Origin: JTS-RE37 sp041744575
Lineage (GTDB): Bacteria > Bacteroidota > Bacteroidia > Flavobacteriales > Flavobacteriaceae
NCBI GenBank assembly: GCA_041744575.1
Contig: JBGTKP010000018.1
Span: 1-61,564, forward strand
Length of the DNA stretch: 61,564 nucleotides
Direction: 5' to 3'
Position numbers and translations under genes: made by a program. Below the pieces are notes generated by a model. That model ran no database searches, was not told the origin of the DNA, and saw only the letters and a list, made by a program, of their open reading frames with translations. The stretch's first letter is position 1, and every line of letters starts with the position of its first letter. Positions 46,802-55,804 of this stretch are shown here, piece by piece.

Positions 46802-47968
46802 CTATTTCTGCAAACCCGACCTGAAATTTATCCTTTTCCAGCCGTTTCTTCCCTGGATATAATATTCATTTCCTTTGGCCATGATATACACTTCTCTATA
46901 GTTTTCCTGGGAAGAATACAGGTAATCATTCAGGATGGTTTTAAGATGCGCATTTCCGGCCAGTTCGGTGTTTACAAGGTTTGAACTCTCAGCAGACAGA
47001 AGATGCTCAACCTCCTCCAGCTCATAGATTACCGGAACAAAGCTAGTTTTATTGCCCCTCACCAGGTTTCTGACTCTCCGGTAAAGGAGATTCACCTTTT
47101 TTGAGATCAGATAGGCAATGAGGCGCGATTTAAGTACCTCAAAATGCACCCTGATCGGTGCTCCAGACCCCTTCCCGGGATAAATAAAATAATTGATCAG
47201 GGGTTCGACCCTGTTGCTCCAACGTCGCTTGTAGTCGAGATCGCCCCAGCCCATTTCAAAAAAAAGATAATTGTTGGCAACACTCCATTCCAGTTGCTTA
47301 TAGAGCATGATGTTTCCAATACTGAACTTTGAGTAAGTGATATCAAAGGAAGAGATAAAGTAAAAAAAGAGTTCATTATAGTGATAGGAGATGGAGATGC
47401 AAACAGGCTTATCTTCATGCTTCAGGACTAACAGGGAGGCTTGTTTGCCGAGGATCAACGGATAAAGTGTCGATTGAATTTCATCCCAGTCACTGAGGGT
47501 ATGGCTGGTCTCGTTTCTTTCTTCAAACCTTGCGAGGATCATTTCTTTCAGAAGTGCCGCCAAATGGTGGCATTCCTGCTCTTCAATCTCCCCGAAATAC
47601 CGGGTATAGGTAATTTTAAAGCAATCTTCAAGCCGTCTGATACCTCTGAGTATGTTTCCCCTGTTCTTCTTGGAGAAATGTTGTGTCATGTACTGATCAA
47701 TATCCGAAATGCCGTGCAGATCTATGGTATACGCATTGACCGAGGGGATCGACCGACTTTGTACCTGCTCAGCACCGCCATGTTCAGGCATGATATACGT
47801 CGGAACATTTTTAAAACATACTGGGCCATTTTTGAAGGCTTTTTCCACGCCGGCCGTTGCCTCCCAGACAGTCCGTGCAGGATCTTCCGTTAATGCAACC
47901 CGGCTGCAGACAGTACCCAATAGCCGGGGATTCATAGCCATGTCCATTAAAATTCTGAAAGTCCTCAT
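46802..47968 (-). CDS. GNAT-like (Acetyltransf_6) protein of the polysaccharide cluster
   Basis: A 388-residue protein with a FemAB/BioF2-type GNAT fold in its middle: FSKKNRGNILRGIRRLEDCF, then a central strand LLVLKHEDKPVCISISYHY and FFEMGWGDLDYKRRWSNRVEPL near the end. It is clearly a paralogue of the protein at 50787-52034, with which it shares the KRRW and FDITYTKF segments. It would transfer an acyl or aminoacyl group to a sugar, but the donor and acceptor are unknown. It is the last gene of the minus-strand cluster. Confidence 0.72.
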   Translation of the reverse strand: MRTFRILMDMAMNPRLLGTVCSRVALTEDPARTVWEATAGVEKAFKNGPVCFKNVPTYIMPEHGGAEQVQSRSIPSVNAYTIDLHGISDIDQYMTQHFSKKNRGNILRGIRRLEDCFKITYTRYFGEIEEQECHHLAALLKEMILARFEERNETSHTLSDWDEIQSTLYPLILGKQASLLVLKHEDKPVCISISYHYNELFFYFISSFDITYSKFSIGNIMLYKQLEWSVANNYLFFEMGWGDLDYKRRWSNRVEPLINYFIYPGKGSGAPIRVHFEVLKSRLIAYLISKKVNLLYRRVRNLVRGNKTSFVPVIYELEEVEHLLSAESSNLVNTELAGNAHLKTILNDYLYSSQENYREVYIMAKGNEYYIQGRNGWKRINFRSGLQK

Positions 47969-48030
47969 TCAGGCAGCAGAATGTTTCAATAATTTTGTCC
48001 TTTCCGGCATATACATCTAAAAATGGGCTT

Positions 48031-48199
48031 ATGATAACGTGAATGGATAAGCCAATTAAACTGGATTTTTCTGTTCCCCAACCCTAAAAGGACAGAAAAA
48101 TCCTATAAAAATAACCCTGACAGAGAAATTATTGTCCTTTAGGGTCAGGGAAAGGGAATTTTCGACTTAAAAATGCTTAACCGCTGTTCACGTTATAAT
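48031..48199 (+). repeat. MITE-like structured element, copy 1
   Basis: A 169-base element with near-perfect 13-base terminal inverted repeats (48031-48043 against 48187-48199, one mismatch). Inside, GGATTTTTCTGT (48063-48074) pairs with ACAGAAAAATCC (48092-48103), and CCCTGAC (48115-48121) pairs with GTCAGGG (48144-48150). CCCTAAAAGGAC in the first loop is complementary, but for one extra A, to GTCCTTTAGGG near the second. A diverged inverted copy is found at 59078-59240. Confidence 0.8.
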
Positions 48200-48263
48200 A
48201 ATTTCCCACACTAAGTGCCATACACCTGTGATCGGATATATCAGTTAATATCCTGCAAGGTAT

Positions 48264-49292
48264 TTAATTCGTCGGGATCGGCCGTGGGTCTTTGTATGAA
48301 GTTAACAATTTTCCGGGCAGGGCGGGATCGGTTCTGTTATTTTGGAGAAAGGTTACAATTTCAGCTGCGATCAGGGTACGCCCGTGGTCGTTCCAATGGG
48401 CATCATAAATTAGCGTGGTGGGCTCATCTGAGGCTTCAAATGAGGCTGCAAAGTCGATGATGTCTATGCCCTCAACCGAACAAAAGTTAAGAAATACGTT
48501 ACTTGTTTTCCGGGTGTCCAGCAGGATAGCCGTTTTAGACTTGTCAAAGCCATATTGACTGACAAGGCGCTTGAAATTTTCAAGTCTGAGGGAGTCCTTC
48601 CGGTTTCTGCTATCTTCGCTCTCAACCATAATATTATTCCTGTACGCCCCTTTTTTTGCTGCCGTATTGTTTCCACCGACCGCCAATCCCTTAAAAGAAT
48701 CCATAATCCCTATCTTGGATACATAAGAGAGCAATTTAATATGGTCCCTTATCCGGAAAACGGGAGAGGCAAGCATAGCAATCCTTTGATGGTTTGGGGT
48801 GTAGGTCTCTCTATTGAGATCATTTTCATAGTTCAGATAAATTACGATCTGATCTATGAGTTCAAATTGATTTCGGTAGGCATGAATTAGGTGCAGCTGG
48901 TTTGCGAGGTCGTAACCCGCGTATCCGAATTTGTATACTTCTACCCCTGGCATCAGGTTTTCAATTTTAATTCCGGTGGAATTTCGGTAATCCTGATGAA
49001 AACCCTCAATAAATGAATCGCCTACGATCGCTATTTCAAAGCCTCTGGTCGATGGTGCAAACTCCCGGGCGGAATTAAATCCGGAGGAATTGATATTGAA
49101 CTGCGAGAAATTCTGGTTTCTGTTTCCGGTAACCGCATACCCGCGATATCCCGGAACCCTTTTCTCTACCCCATATTCATCAATGAAGCGGGGAGGATCT
49201 TCCGTGTATAGATGAAAGGTCCGGACAATTCCCTCGAGAGCTAATAAAATAACGCAGACGTAGAGCACGGATTTAAGTATAAATTTTCGCAT
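48264..49292 (-). CDS. SGNH/GDSL-type hydrolase, partner of MBOAT
   Basis: A 342-residue protein with an N-terminal membrane anchor (ILKSVLYVCVILLALEGI). The SGNH fold shows VGDSFIEGF with the nucleophile Ser, and the C-terminal DAHWNDHG with the catalytic Asp and His. Similar AlgX/AlgJ-type proteins move acetyl groups onto polysaccharides. The ATG at 49292 is preferred, as it opens the membrane anchor; it lies 4 bases from the stop of the MBOAT gene. It is the last gene inside the element-bracketed block. Confidence 0.82.
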   Translation of the reverse strand: MRKFILKSVLYVCVILLALEGIVRTFHLYTEDPPRFIDEYGVEKRVPGYRGYAVTGNRNQNFSQFNINSSGFNSAREFAPSTRGFEIAIVGDSFIEGFHQDYRNSTGIKIENLMPGVEVYKFGYAGYDLANQLHLIHAYRNQFELIDQIVIYLNYENDLNRETYTPNHQRIAMLASPVFRIRDHIKLLSYVSKIGIMDSFKGLAVGGNNTAAKKGAYRNNIMVESEDSRNRKDSLRLENFKRLVSQYGFDKSKTAILLDTRKTSNVFLNFCSVEGIDIIDFAASFEASDEPTTLIYDAHWNDHGRTLIAAEIVTFLQNNRTDPALPGKLLTSYKDPRPIPTN

Positions 49293-49296
49293 AGCC

Positions 49297-50751
49297 TTAG
49301 AATTGAAAATAAATGAACGATCGATTGATACCGTCATCATAAAACAATAGAATGCCCATTACAAGAACGGTGTATACAAAAAGGCGGGTATATCTTGAAT
49401 TGAATTTGAACGGGTTGCGCTCATCTTTGCGGATCAGATATTCATACACTGTAAAGAGGGCGATCAGCAAATAGAAATCGAACATCCTGTATCCCAACGG
49501 ATGTACATAGCTGGAAAAGGTAAAATCCGTAAAAATGCGGTTGATATAGGAGAATGCATCGGTAACCGATTGCGAACGGAAAAAAATGCGTGAAAAAGCT
49601 ACCAGGCCAAAAGTTACCGCTACCTGCAGTAATTCTTTAAGGCTCGGGAGATAAGTATTTTCAGCGATAACATTGTCGGCATAGGTTCGGTTCCTGCCCA
49701 TAAGAAATACAGGAATGTAAAAGAGCGCGTGCAAGGCTCCCCAGATGATAAAAGTCCAGTTCGCCCCATGCCATAATCCGCTTACAAGGAAAATAATGCA
49801 GATGTTCCTGAGAGATTTATATTTGGTCACCCTCGATCCTCCTAAAGGGATATAAAGATAATGTCTGAACCAGGTGGATAAGGAAACGTGCCAGCGTTGC
49901 CAGTATTCTGCAATGTTCCTTGAAAAATTGGGGAATTTGAAATTGGACATGAGTTCAATCCCGAAAAGCTTGGCGGTACCTATGGCAATATCCGTATAGC
50001 CGCTAAAATCGCCATATACCTGGAAGCTGAACAGACAAACGCCCATGATCAGCGTGGATGCCGGGTAGCTGGCATAATTTGCAAAAATGTCATCCACAAT
50101 GGGGGCCAGGGAATCGGCGATGACCAATTTCTTAAAAAGTCCCCACAGGATAAGTTTAATGCCACTGCTGCCCTGTTCATAAGTAAAGCTCCGCTTTTTA
50201 TCTATCTGGGAAAGCAGATTGGAGGCACGTTCAATCGGACCTGCAACCAGCTGCGGGAAAAAGGAGACGAATGCAATGAAAGAGATCAGGTTCCTAGTAG
50301 GTTCCAGTTTTTTGTAATAGATATCAAAGGAATAGGACATCGTTTGGAAGGTATAGAACGAAATACCTACCGGCAGGATGATCTGCAGGGTCCAGACGCT
50401 TCTCATCTGATATCCCGCCTGACTGACCATATCGACAAAGGAATCAATAAAGAAATTATAGTATTTAAAAACCCCCAGCAGTCCGAGGTTAAAGGCCATA
50501 CTGGCCCATAGCCAGTAACGCGCTTTTTTTTGTTTGTCCTGATGGCTGTAAATGCGTTGTCCGACATAATAATCTACCATGGTACTCAGCAGGATCAGAA
50601 GCAGAAAACGCCAGTCCCACCATCCATAAAAGAGGTAGCTGGCGATGATGATCAGGATATTCTGGTACTTTTGATTTTTATTGAAAACCGTCCAGTACAA
50701 CAAGAATACGGTAGGTAGGAATACCAGGAATTCTATAGAATTGAATAGCAA
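49297..50751 (-). CDS. MBOAT-family O-acyltransferase (AlgI-like)
   Basis: A 484-residue membrane protein with about ten or more hydrophobic segments. The family motif with the catalytic His is in VSGLWHGANWTFIIWG; the earlier RWHVSLSTWFRHYLYIPLGG is equally typical. It takes an acyl group from a donor in the cytosol and hands it across the membrane, here probably to the GDSL partner. The start is a TTG at 50751, giving the standard MLFNSIEFLVFLP. The cluster may thus make an O-acylated polysaccharide. Confidence 0.93.
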   Translation of the reverse strand: MLFNSIEFLVFLPTVFLLYWTVFNKNQKYQNILIIIASYLFYGWWDWRFLLLILLSTMVDYYVGQRIYSHQDKQKKARYWLWASMAFNLGLLGVFKYYNFFIDSFVDMVSQAGYQMRSVWTLQIILPVGISFYTFQTMSYSFDIYYKKLEPTRNLISFIAFVSFFPQLVAGPIERASNLLSQIDKKRSFTYEQGSSGIKLILWGLFKKLVIADSLAPIVDDIFANYASYPASTLIMGVCLFSFQVYGDFSGYTDIAIGTAKLFGIELMSNFKFPNFSRNIAEYWQRWHVSLSTWFRHYLYIPLGGSRVTKYKSLRNICIIFLVSGLWHGANWTFIIWGALHALFYIPVFLMGRNRTYADNVIAENTYLPSLKELLQVAVTFGLVAFSRIFFRSQSVTDAFSYINRIFTDFTFSSYVHPLGYRMFDFYLLIALFTVYEYLIRKDERNPFKFNSRYTRLFVYTVLVMGILLFYDDGINRSFIYFQF

Positions 50752-50786
50752 TTTGGGACACTATTTTAGTTATTTTCAGGTGCTGA

Positions 50787-52034
50787 TCAGGATGCTATGA
50801 CCACACCTACTTCTTTACTCTTCCCGCTTAGCACGTAATTAAAGTTCCCGTTCCCGACAAAGATTTGTAGGTCATTGAAGCATTCATTGTTCAGGTACAG
50901 GAATTCAAAAACGACATATTTTAACAGTGGGTCATCCAAGTGTTGTTTGTTATATTGTAATAACGATTTTTTTTGAGATTCATTATCCAGCGGGGCAAAT
51001 GTATAGGCACAGGTTTCCGGCGCAGCGGCCGTATTTTTTGAACTTCTTAGGCGATAGGTAAGTCGGTGCAGTTTCTCGTTCAGCTTTTTGTCCCTCAGCA
51101 ATTGTTTGTTGCTGTAAAACTTTTTCAAAGAGGCAGCCAGAGCCCTTGCGGAAGGGGAGGCGGAATCATAAAGGATATGGTACTCAAAATCATACGATCG
51201 GCTCGCCCAGCGCTGTTTATAATCAAAAAAACCTTTGGAAAAATCAAATATTTTCAATTGTTGCGCCATGCTCCATTCAATAAGGTGCGATAGCATGACG
51301 GCGCCCAGATGAAACTTGGTATAATCCGTATCGAAAACGGTAATGGCGTCAAAGATGGTGGTGTCAGAGAGATAATTCAGGGTGATCCCAATCGGTTGAC
51401 CTCTGTCATATACAACATATAATCCGGCTTTTTTCTCCAGGATCATAGGATAGGCCACCGCCTTATAGAATTCCCATTCCGCCGGGTCGAGATTGTTATT
51501 GGTTATCTGTTTCCCGCTAAAGCGTTTCTCCAGAAGCATTCTGAATTCCTCAAACAGGTAATCATAATGATCCCTGCTTATATCGCCCCAATGCATGGTA
51601 TAGGTGATATCAAAGCACAGATCGAGCCGCTTGCGGAATTTATTCATTTTGGTTCGGGTGTTCTTGCTGAACATGGCCGACATATAGCTGTTAAAATCAG
51701 CATACTGATCCAGATCGATAACAAAGCCGGGATACTGACGAATCCTGTAAAGTCCTGTATTTTTTGGCAGGTCCGCATCTGGCTGGCGAAAATATCCAGG
51801 AACGTCATAGATGACAAGCACCCTGCCCTCCGGGAAGGGAGTTCCAATATCGGTTAGTTCATAGGAAATTCCCTTGGTATGCGTTTTACCAGTATTGTAA
51901 TAAAACGGCAAATAAGGATGCTTGATAAAGGCCAGGCCCGGTAAAGTGTCGAAAGTTTTTCCGGGTTTTCCGGAATTAAAGTGGTTTAGCCAAATGCTTC
52001 TGTAGGTTGCTGAAACAAAAGGATTGTTGTTCAT
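50787..52034 (-). CDS. GNAT-like (Acetyltransf_6) protein, paralogue of 46802-47968
   Basis: A 415-residue protein with the same GNAT fold: FSKNTRTKMNKFRKRLDLCFDITYT, YVVYDRGQPIGITLNYL and FDFSKGFFDYKQRWASRSY. It has no signal peptide. The paralogue at 46802 and a third GNAT-like protein at 52062 suggest separate acyl or aminoacyl transfer steps for a repeat unit. The exact acceptor is unknown. Confidence 0.72.
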   Translation of the reverse strand: MNNNPFVSATYRSIWLNHFNSGKPGKTFDTLPGLAFIKHPYLPFYYNTGKTHTKGISYELTDIGTPFPEGRVLVIYDVPGYFRQPDADLPKNTGLYRIRQYPGFVIDLDQYADFNSYMSAMFSKNTRTKMNKFRKRLDLCFDITYTMHWGDISRDHYDYLFEEFRMLLEKRFSGKQITNNNLDPAEWEFYKAVAYPMILEKKAGLYVVYDRGQPIGITLNYLSDTTIFDAITVFDTDYTKFHLGAVMLSHLIEWSMAQQLKIFDFSKGFFDYKQRWASRSYDFEYHILYDSASPSARALAASLKKFYSNKQLLRDKKLNEKLHRLTYRLRSSKNTAAAPETCAYTFAPLDNESQKKSLLQYNKQHLDDPLLKYVVFEFLYLNNECFNDLQIFVGNGNFNYVLSGKSKEVGVVIAS

Positions 52035-52061
52035 GGAAAAAGAGGTTTGGAAAGGAAGGTG

Positions 52062-53126
52062 TTATTTCTCAAAACGATAGCGCGGAAAGAAGCTGCAGTA
52101 CTCATTCTGAAGTTCGTTTTCTTCCTGCTCTCTCTTTTCTTTTACCAGTTTGCGGTATACACTGGCATTCACAACATATTTCCATACCCTGAAGGGTCTG
52201 TAATCGTTGGAAAATCCGCTTTTGAACTCAAACAGTGTATCTTCTTCATTCCCCAGACCTCCACCGAGATTAAAATAAATGTAATTTTCTTTAGTGGCCC
52301 TGATTCTCATTTCGTCTATCAGCAGTTTGATAGGATGCAGGTGGGCATAGTCCATATCAGATCCGCTGAGGTGGTATTGCACGATCCCATTGGTCTTGAT
52401 AAACATGGCCCCACTGATGATCTTGCCGCAAAGGTTATCAGTGGCCAAAAGCAATTCAGTTTCAAAATCCCTGCTTTTCAGAAGTTCAAAAAAATAAGCC
52501 GTATTAAAGAAGTAGTGATTTTTTGCTCCGACCCGTTTCATAGTTTCCAGATAGAGTTGGATAAAGGTTTCAACCTCCGCTGAGTTCCCTGCATTTTTTA
52601 TGGTATAGAGCCGTCTGCACTTATTGATATAGGTCTTATACCTTTTTCTATATTCCTGCCGTTGCAGATCGAGCGACCTTGTAAGATCTATATTGACAAT
52701 ATTTCCCTTAGTCTGGATCTGCCCGAGGCCCTGAAGGCAGACTTCCTGGCTGGGGATAAAAGGATGCAGCCGGGAAAAGATACAGATGATGCCGCTTTCA
52801 ATTAAAAAAGCATCCAATTCCCGCTTAAAACGATCTGCGTCAAAGCCTTTTTTTCCCAGCTTCACCAACGGTCCGGAATAACCATATACAGAGGTGGCGT
52901 CCTTGTATTCCGTGCCGGGAATTGGCCGGATGATAAGTGGGAGCGCAACAAGACTGGTGTCATCCTCATATTTCAGGATCACAGCTTGTTCCTCCCCAAT
53001 TTTGGCAATCTGATGATAATCAAAAGTGTGATAATAATCAAATATTTCAAATTTGGAAAGCAGGACCTTCCAGGCCTTCCTCTCTTGAATTGATTCAATC
53101 ATCGAATGATTCAAAGTTACATTCAT
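52062..53126 (-). CDS. FemAB/GNAT-like acyltransferase
   Basis: A 354-residue protein. The N-terminal half has WKVLLSKFEIFDYYHTFDYHQI and VALPLIIRPIPG, which is the usual start of a FemAB-type acyltransferase (tRNA or acyl donor). The C-terminal half has SGAMFIKTNGIVQYHLSGS and FNLGGGLGNEEDTLFEFKSGFS, matching the fold's second GNAT domain. It is 27 bases from the paralogous GNAT gene. Its donor is unknown. Confidence 0.75.
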   Translation of the reverse strand: MNVTLNHSMIESIQERKAWKVLLSKFEIFDYYHTFDYHQIAKIGEEQAVILKYEDDTSLVALPLIIRPIPGTEYKDATSVYGYSGPLVKLGKKGFDADRFKRELDAFLIESGIICIFSRLHPFIPSQEVCLQGLGQIQTKGNIVNIDLTRSLDLQRQEYRKRYKTYINKCRRLYTIKNAGNSAEVETFIQLYLETMKRVGAKNHYFFNTAYFFELLKSRDFETELLLATDNLCGKIISGAMFIKTNGIVQYHLSGSDMDYAHLHPIKLLIDEMRIRATKENYIYFNLGGGLGNEEDTLFEFKSGFSNDYRPFRVWKYVVNASVYRKLVKEKREQEENELQNEYCSFFPRYRFEK

Positions 53127-53501
53127 TTATATATAACGAAGATTCCGAAAATTAGTTTTGCCGCTTAAATAAAATTTGTCAAATGGGTTAGTAATTACTA
53201 TGAAATGCATCAATAAAGATGTCAAGGGAGGAGGTCACTCTTCGAGTCATGATAAAGATGGCGTTTCGGAAATCAGGCATTTGCATAATGGGCTAAATAA
53301 TTTAACACAAAAACAGGGGTAAAATTACATTCTCGTTAAAACAATATTCATTATATTGATTATTCCTTGACATATTACAACTTTGCAGCAACAAATCAGG
53401 CTAAGAAGTATAAAAACTTGTGAACCACGGATCAAAAGTTGGGTTCGTTTTTCTGCCCGGCATTTTAAATTGTGGCTAAGGAAATAGTCATGAAAGCCGA
53501 T
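53127..53501. other. Intergenic region between the FemAB-like and LuxC-like genes
   Basis: A 375-base gap inside the cluster, AT-rich and with no gene expected. On the plus strand, TAGTTTTG (53153-53160, a -7 match) is followed by a 40-codon open frame at 53200-53322 with a His/Ser/Gly-rich start; there is no other evidence that it is coding. On the minus strand, a TAATTTTC near 53150 could be a weak -7 for the FemAB-like gene. Nothing else was recognised. Confidence 0.45.
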
Positions 53502-54728
53502 TTACTTCTTTATGGCCCGGAAGTTCAACATTTCCAGAAAGATGTTATATCCATCCCAGATATAATCAAAATCCAGTGCCTTTCCGACGGGCACAACCCT
53601 GTGTACCGAATTCGGCGGGCAGATGGATAGTAGTTCCTGCATTTCCTCCCTCGTAAATCCTTCCATACCAATTGTTTGAACCTTGTCATTTAAAAATGGG
53701 AGCAAGTCCTTCAGGTGAGAAATTCCTTTGTAATAGACATATCCCATCCCACAGGAATGCGGTACTTCTTCCTTAAGGAGATCGGCCATTACAAAATAAT
53801 TGTTTTGATGTCTGATAACAGAAGAGGTTCCCTGTAATAGATCGTCTACCGATTTATTCAGTTTAAAAGAGGCCATGGAACTGATATCCCTCTCATATAC
53901 TTCTTCTGCCATTTCGGAAATTCTCTGATAGACTTCGTCCGCGAAGGTGTTGCGTTCTTCGGTGCCGCCCACGATGAAAATACAATGGGGAGAGGAACAG
54001 CCCATCTGATCAAAGGTGTAGATATCTGTATATAGCCGTTTGCAGAGATCACTGAATATTTCCTGATCCCTGAGTTTCTCGGTTACCCTGATCACAGAAA
54101 ACGAGGTCCTGTCCGTAAAATACAGGTCCTTTACCCTGTGCCTGGTTTTATATTTCTTGAACTGATCGATGGTTGTGTCACCACCCCAGATAATCCGGGC
54201 ATCGGCAGTTTGTGAAAAAAGTTCGTTGATTTCATCATCCCGGTCATAGGAAACGATGTTGATGTATTCCTGAAACAAGCTGAACCCCTCTTCTGCGACC
54301 AGTTCATTGATCAGTTCGAACAGCCGGAAAACAGCGGGTTCCTCCAGTCGGGAAGAAACCCTGATGAGATTCTTGTTTCCACCCAGCAGGGCCAGGGTAA
54401 GGCTATAGAAGAACATGGTGTCCACATTGGAAGGGCACAGGTGAAAGACCAAACCGACCGGGCCCGGTGACTGTTCCTGAATAAGTTCGTCCAGCCTGTT
54501 CTCTTTAAGGATCCTGTTGATATTCGCTTTCCGCAGCCAGAAGCCAAGGGCGACATAAGAGGCGTCCTTTTTTAAGAATGGATCTGTAATGATCTTCTTT
54601 GAAAGATGGTTCAGGAAATCAAGAATTCGGGGATCGCCGGTCTTTAGCCCGAATCCCGGATTCGCATATACCGGAAGTTGCCCTATGTCCGTTATTTTTT
54701 TGTCTGGCACAAGCCCGTTTATCTCCAT
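53502..54728 (-). CDS. LuxC-like acyl-CoA/acyl-protein reductase
   Basis: A 408-residue member of the aldehyde dehydrogenase superfamily, LuxC branch. It shows the NADP-binding region VFHLCPSNVDTMFFYSL and LLGGNKNLIRVSS, and the nucleophile Cys244 in DQMGCSSPHC, which takes up the acyl group. LuxC reduces activated fatty acids to aldehydes. No luxA or luxB genes lie nearby, so light production is not the role. The start is 2 bases after the stop of the LuxE-like gene, so the two are co-expressed. Confidence 0.87.
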   Translation of the reverse strand: MEINGLVPDKKITDIGQLPVYANPGFGLKTGDPRILDFLNHLSKKIITDPFLKKDASYVALGFWLRKANINRILKENRLDELIQEQSPGPVGLVFHLCPSNVDTMFFYSLTLALLGGNKNLIRVSSRLEEPAVFRLFELINELVAEEGFSLFQEYINIVSYDRDDEINELFSQTADARIIWGGDTTIDQFKKYKTRHRVKDLYFTDRTSFSVIRVTEKLRDQEIFSDLCKRLYTDIYTFDQMGCSSPHCIFIVGGTEERNTFADEVYQRISEMAEEVYERDISSMASFKLNKSVDDLLQGTSSVIRHQNNYFVMADLLKEEVPHSCGMGYVYYKGISHLKDLLPFLNDKVQTIGMEGFTREEMQELLSICPPNSVHRVVPVGKALDFDYIWDGYNIFLEMLNFRAIKK

Positions 54729-54730
54729 TT

Positions 54731-55804
54731 CTATACTTTAAAGGTATCACTGCATCCCCTTAGTTCGGCTTTCTTTGCACGCCCGAGGATCTTAAAATAT
54801 TTACCTTTCCATCCATTAGACGCATCGTCCTCGCCCATAACTACCCCAATGTCTTCAGTTAAAATGGAATGCCCGGGATAGCTTTTAGGTAACAGGCTGA
54901 CTACCTGTATCAGGCCTTCCTTCCCGTGGTCCTGAACCGAAAAATCTTTCGGATTCCGTATGATCACTTCAGAAAAATTGGGGCAATGGAGGTAACCGTC
55001 CGAATTTTCCAGAAACACCGATCCCACCTGCTCCACCATGCCATAGAAATTATAGATGTTTTCCTTCTTAATGCTGTACTTTTCTCCGAGGCTTGATTTA
55101 AAAGTGTCGTTATCCACCGCCATCGATATCAGTTTTTTCCAACCGCCGCTATGGATGAGAATGGCATTGCTCAGATCCAATTTAAAATCGAGTCCCGCTT
55201 CGGCCAGAAATTGCCAGACCATAAAGGTGAATCCGAATATGAGGATCGGCTGCCCATTGTATTTGTCGGCAAAATCTCTTAATACTTCCTTTACAAGTTC
55301 AAAATTATCATCCAGGCAATAACTGTGATCTTTCCCAAAAACTGAGAGTCCGAGAATGCCGGCACCACGGGCAGAAAAGCTTTTTTTGTTCTTTAAGACG
55401 GATTTTGAATCCACGATGAGCATAGGAAGACGTTGCTTGCCTAAAATATGGTTCATGATACGGGTAAGCGCCAGGGTCTGAAGACTGGCCGTTTCCTTAT
55501 CGAGAACAATCCTGCTGGGCACGGAAGAGGTAGTACCGCTCGATGTAAGCACTTTAAATACCGCATTTTCAGGAACACTCTGCATCAGACGGTCCTTAAA
55601 GATACTTACAGGTAAAAAAGGGGTATCCTCAATAGCCCCTATATCCCCGGACCTGTTGAAATATCCGGAGGCGATGGACGCGTATTCCGGGGAATGTTTC
55701 AGGTGGTGCAGGTGCAGTTGATTGAGGATGGGCAGGAAATGAGAAAGCCTGGCCTTTCTCGCAAGGGAAAATTGTTCCAGTTCCAGATAGGTATTAAATT
55801 CCAT
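54731..55804 (-). CDS. LuxE-like acyl-protein synthetase
   Basis: A 357-residue enzyme of the adenylate-forming superfamily, LuxE type. It has LTSSGTTSSVPSRI as the phosphate-binding loop and NFYGMVEQVGSVFLENS near the active site. LuxE turns a free fatty acid into acyl-AMP and moves the acyl group to a Cys, ready for LuxC. The gene overlaps the AMP-ligase gene upstream by 11 bases, which suggests translational coupling. Confidence 0.87.
   Translation of the reverse strand: MEFNTYLELEQFSLARKARLSHFLPILNQLHLHHLKHSPEYASIASGYFNRSGDIGAIEDTPFLPVSIFKDRLMQSVPENAVFKVLTSSGTTSSVPSRIVLDKETASLQTLALTRIMNHILGKQRLPMLIVDSKSVLKNKKSFSARGAGILGLSVFGKDHSYCLDDNFELVKEVLRDFADKYNGQPILIFGFTFMVWQFLAEAGLDFKLDLSNAILIHSGGWKKLISMAVDNDTFKSSLGEKYSIKKENIYNFYGMVEQVGSVFLENSDGYLHCPNFSEVIIRNPKDFSVQDHGKEGLIQVVSLLPKSYPGHSILTEDIGVVMGEDDASNGWKGKYFKILGRAKKAELRGCSDTFKV

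Noticed and set aside
53502..55804. Bioluminescence operon
   Set aside because: Only LuxC- and LuxE-like genes are found; there are no luxA or luxB genes and the context is polysaccharide synthesis.
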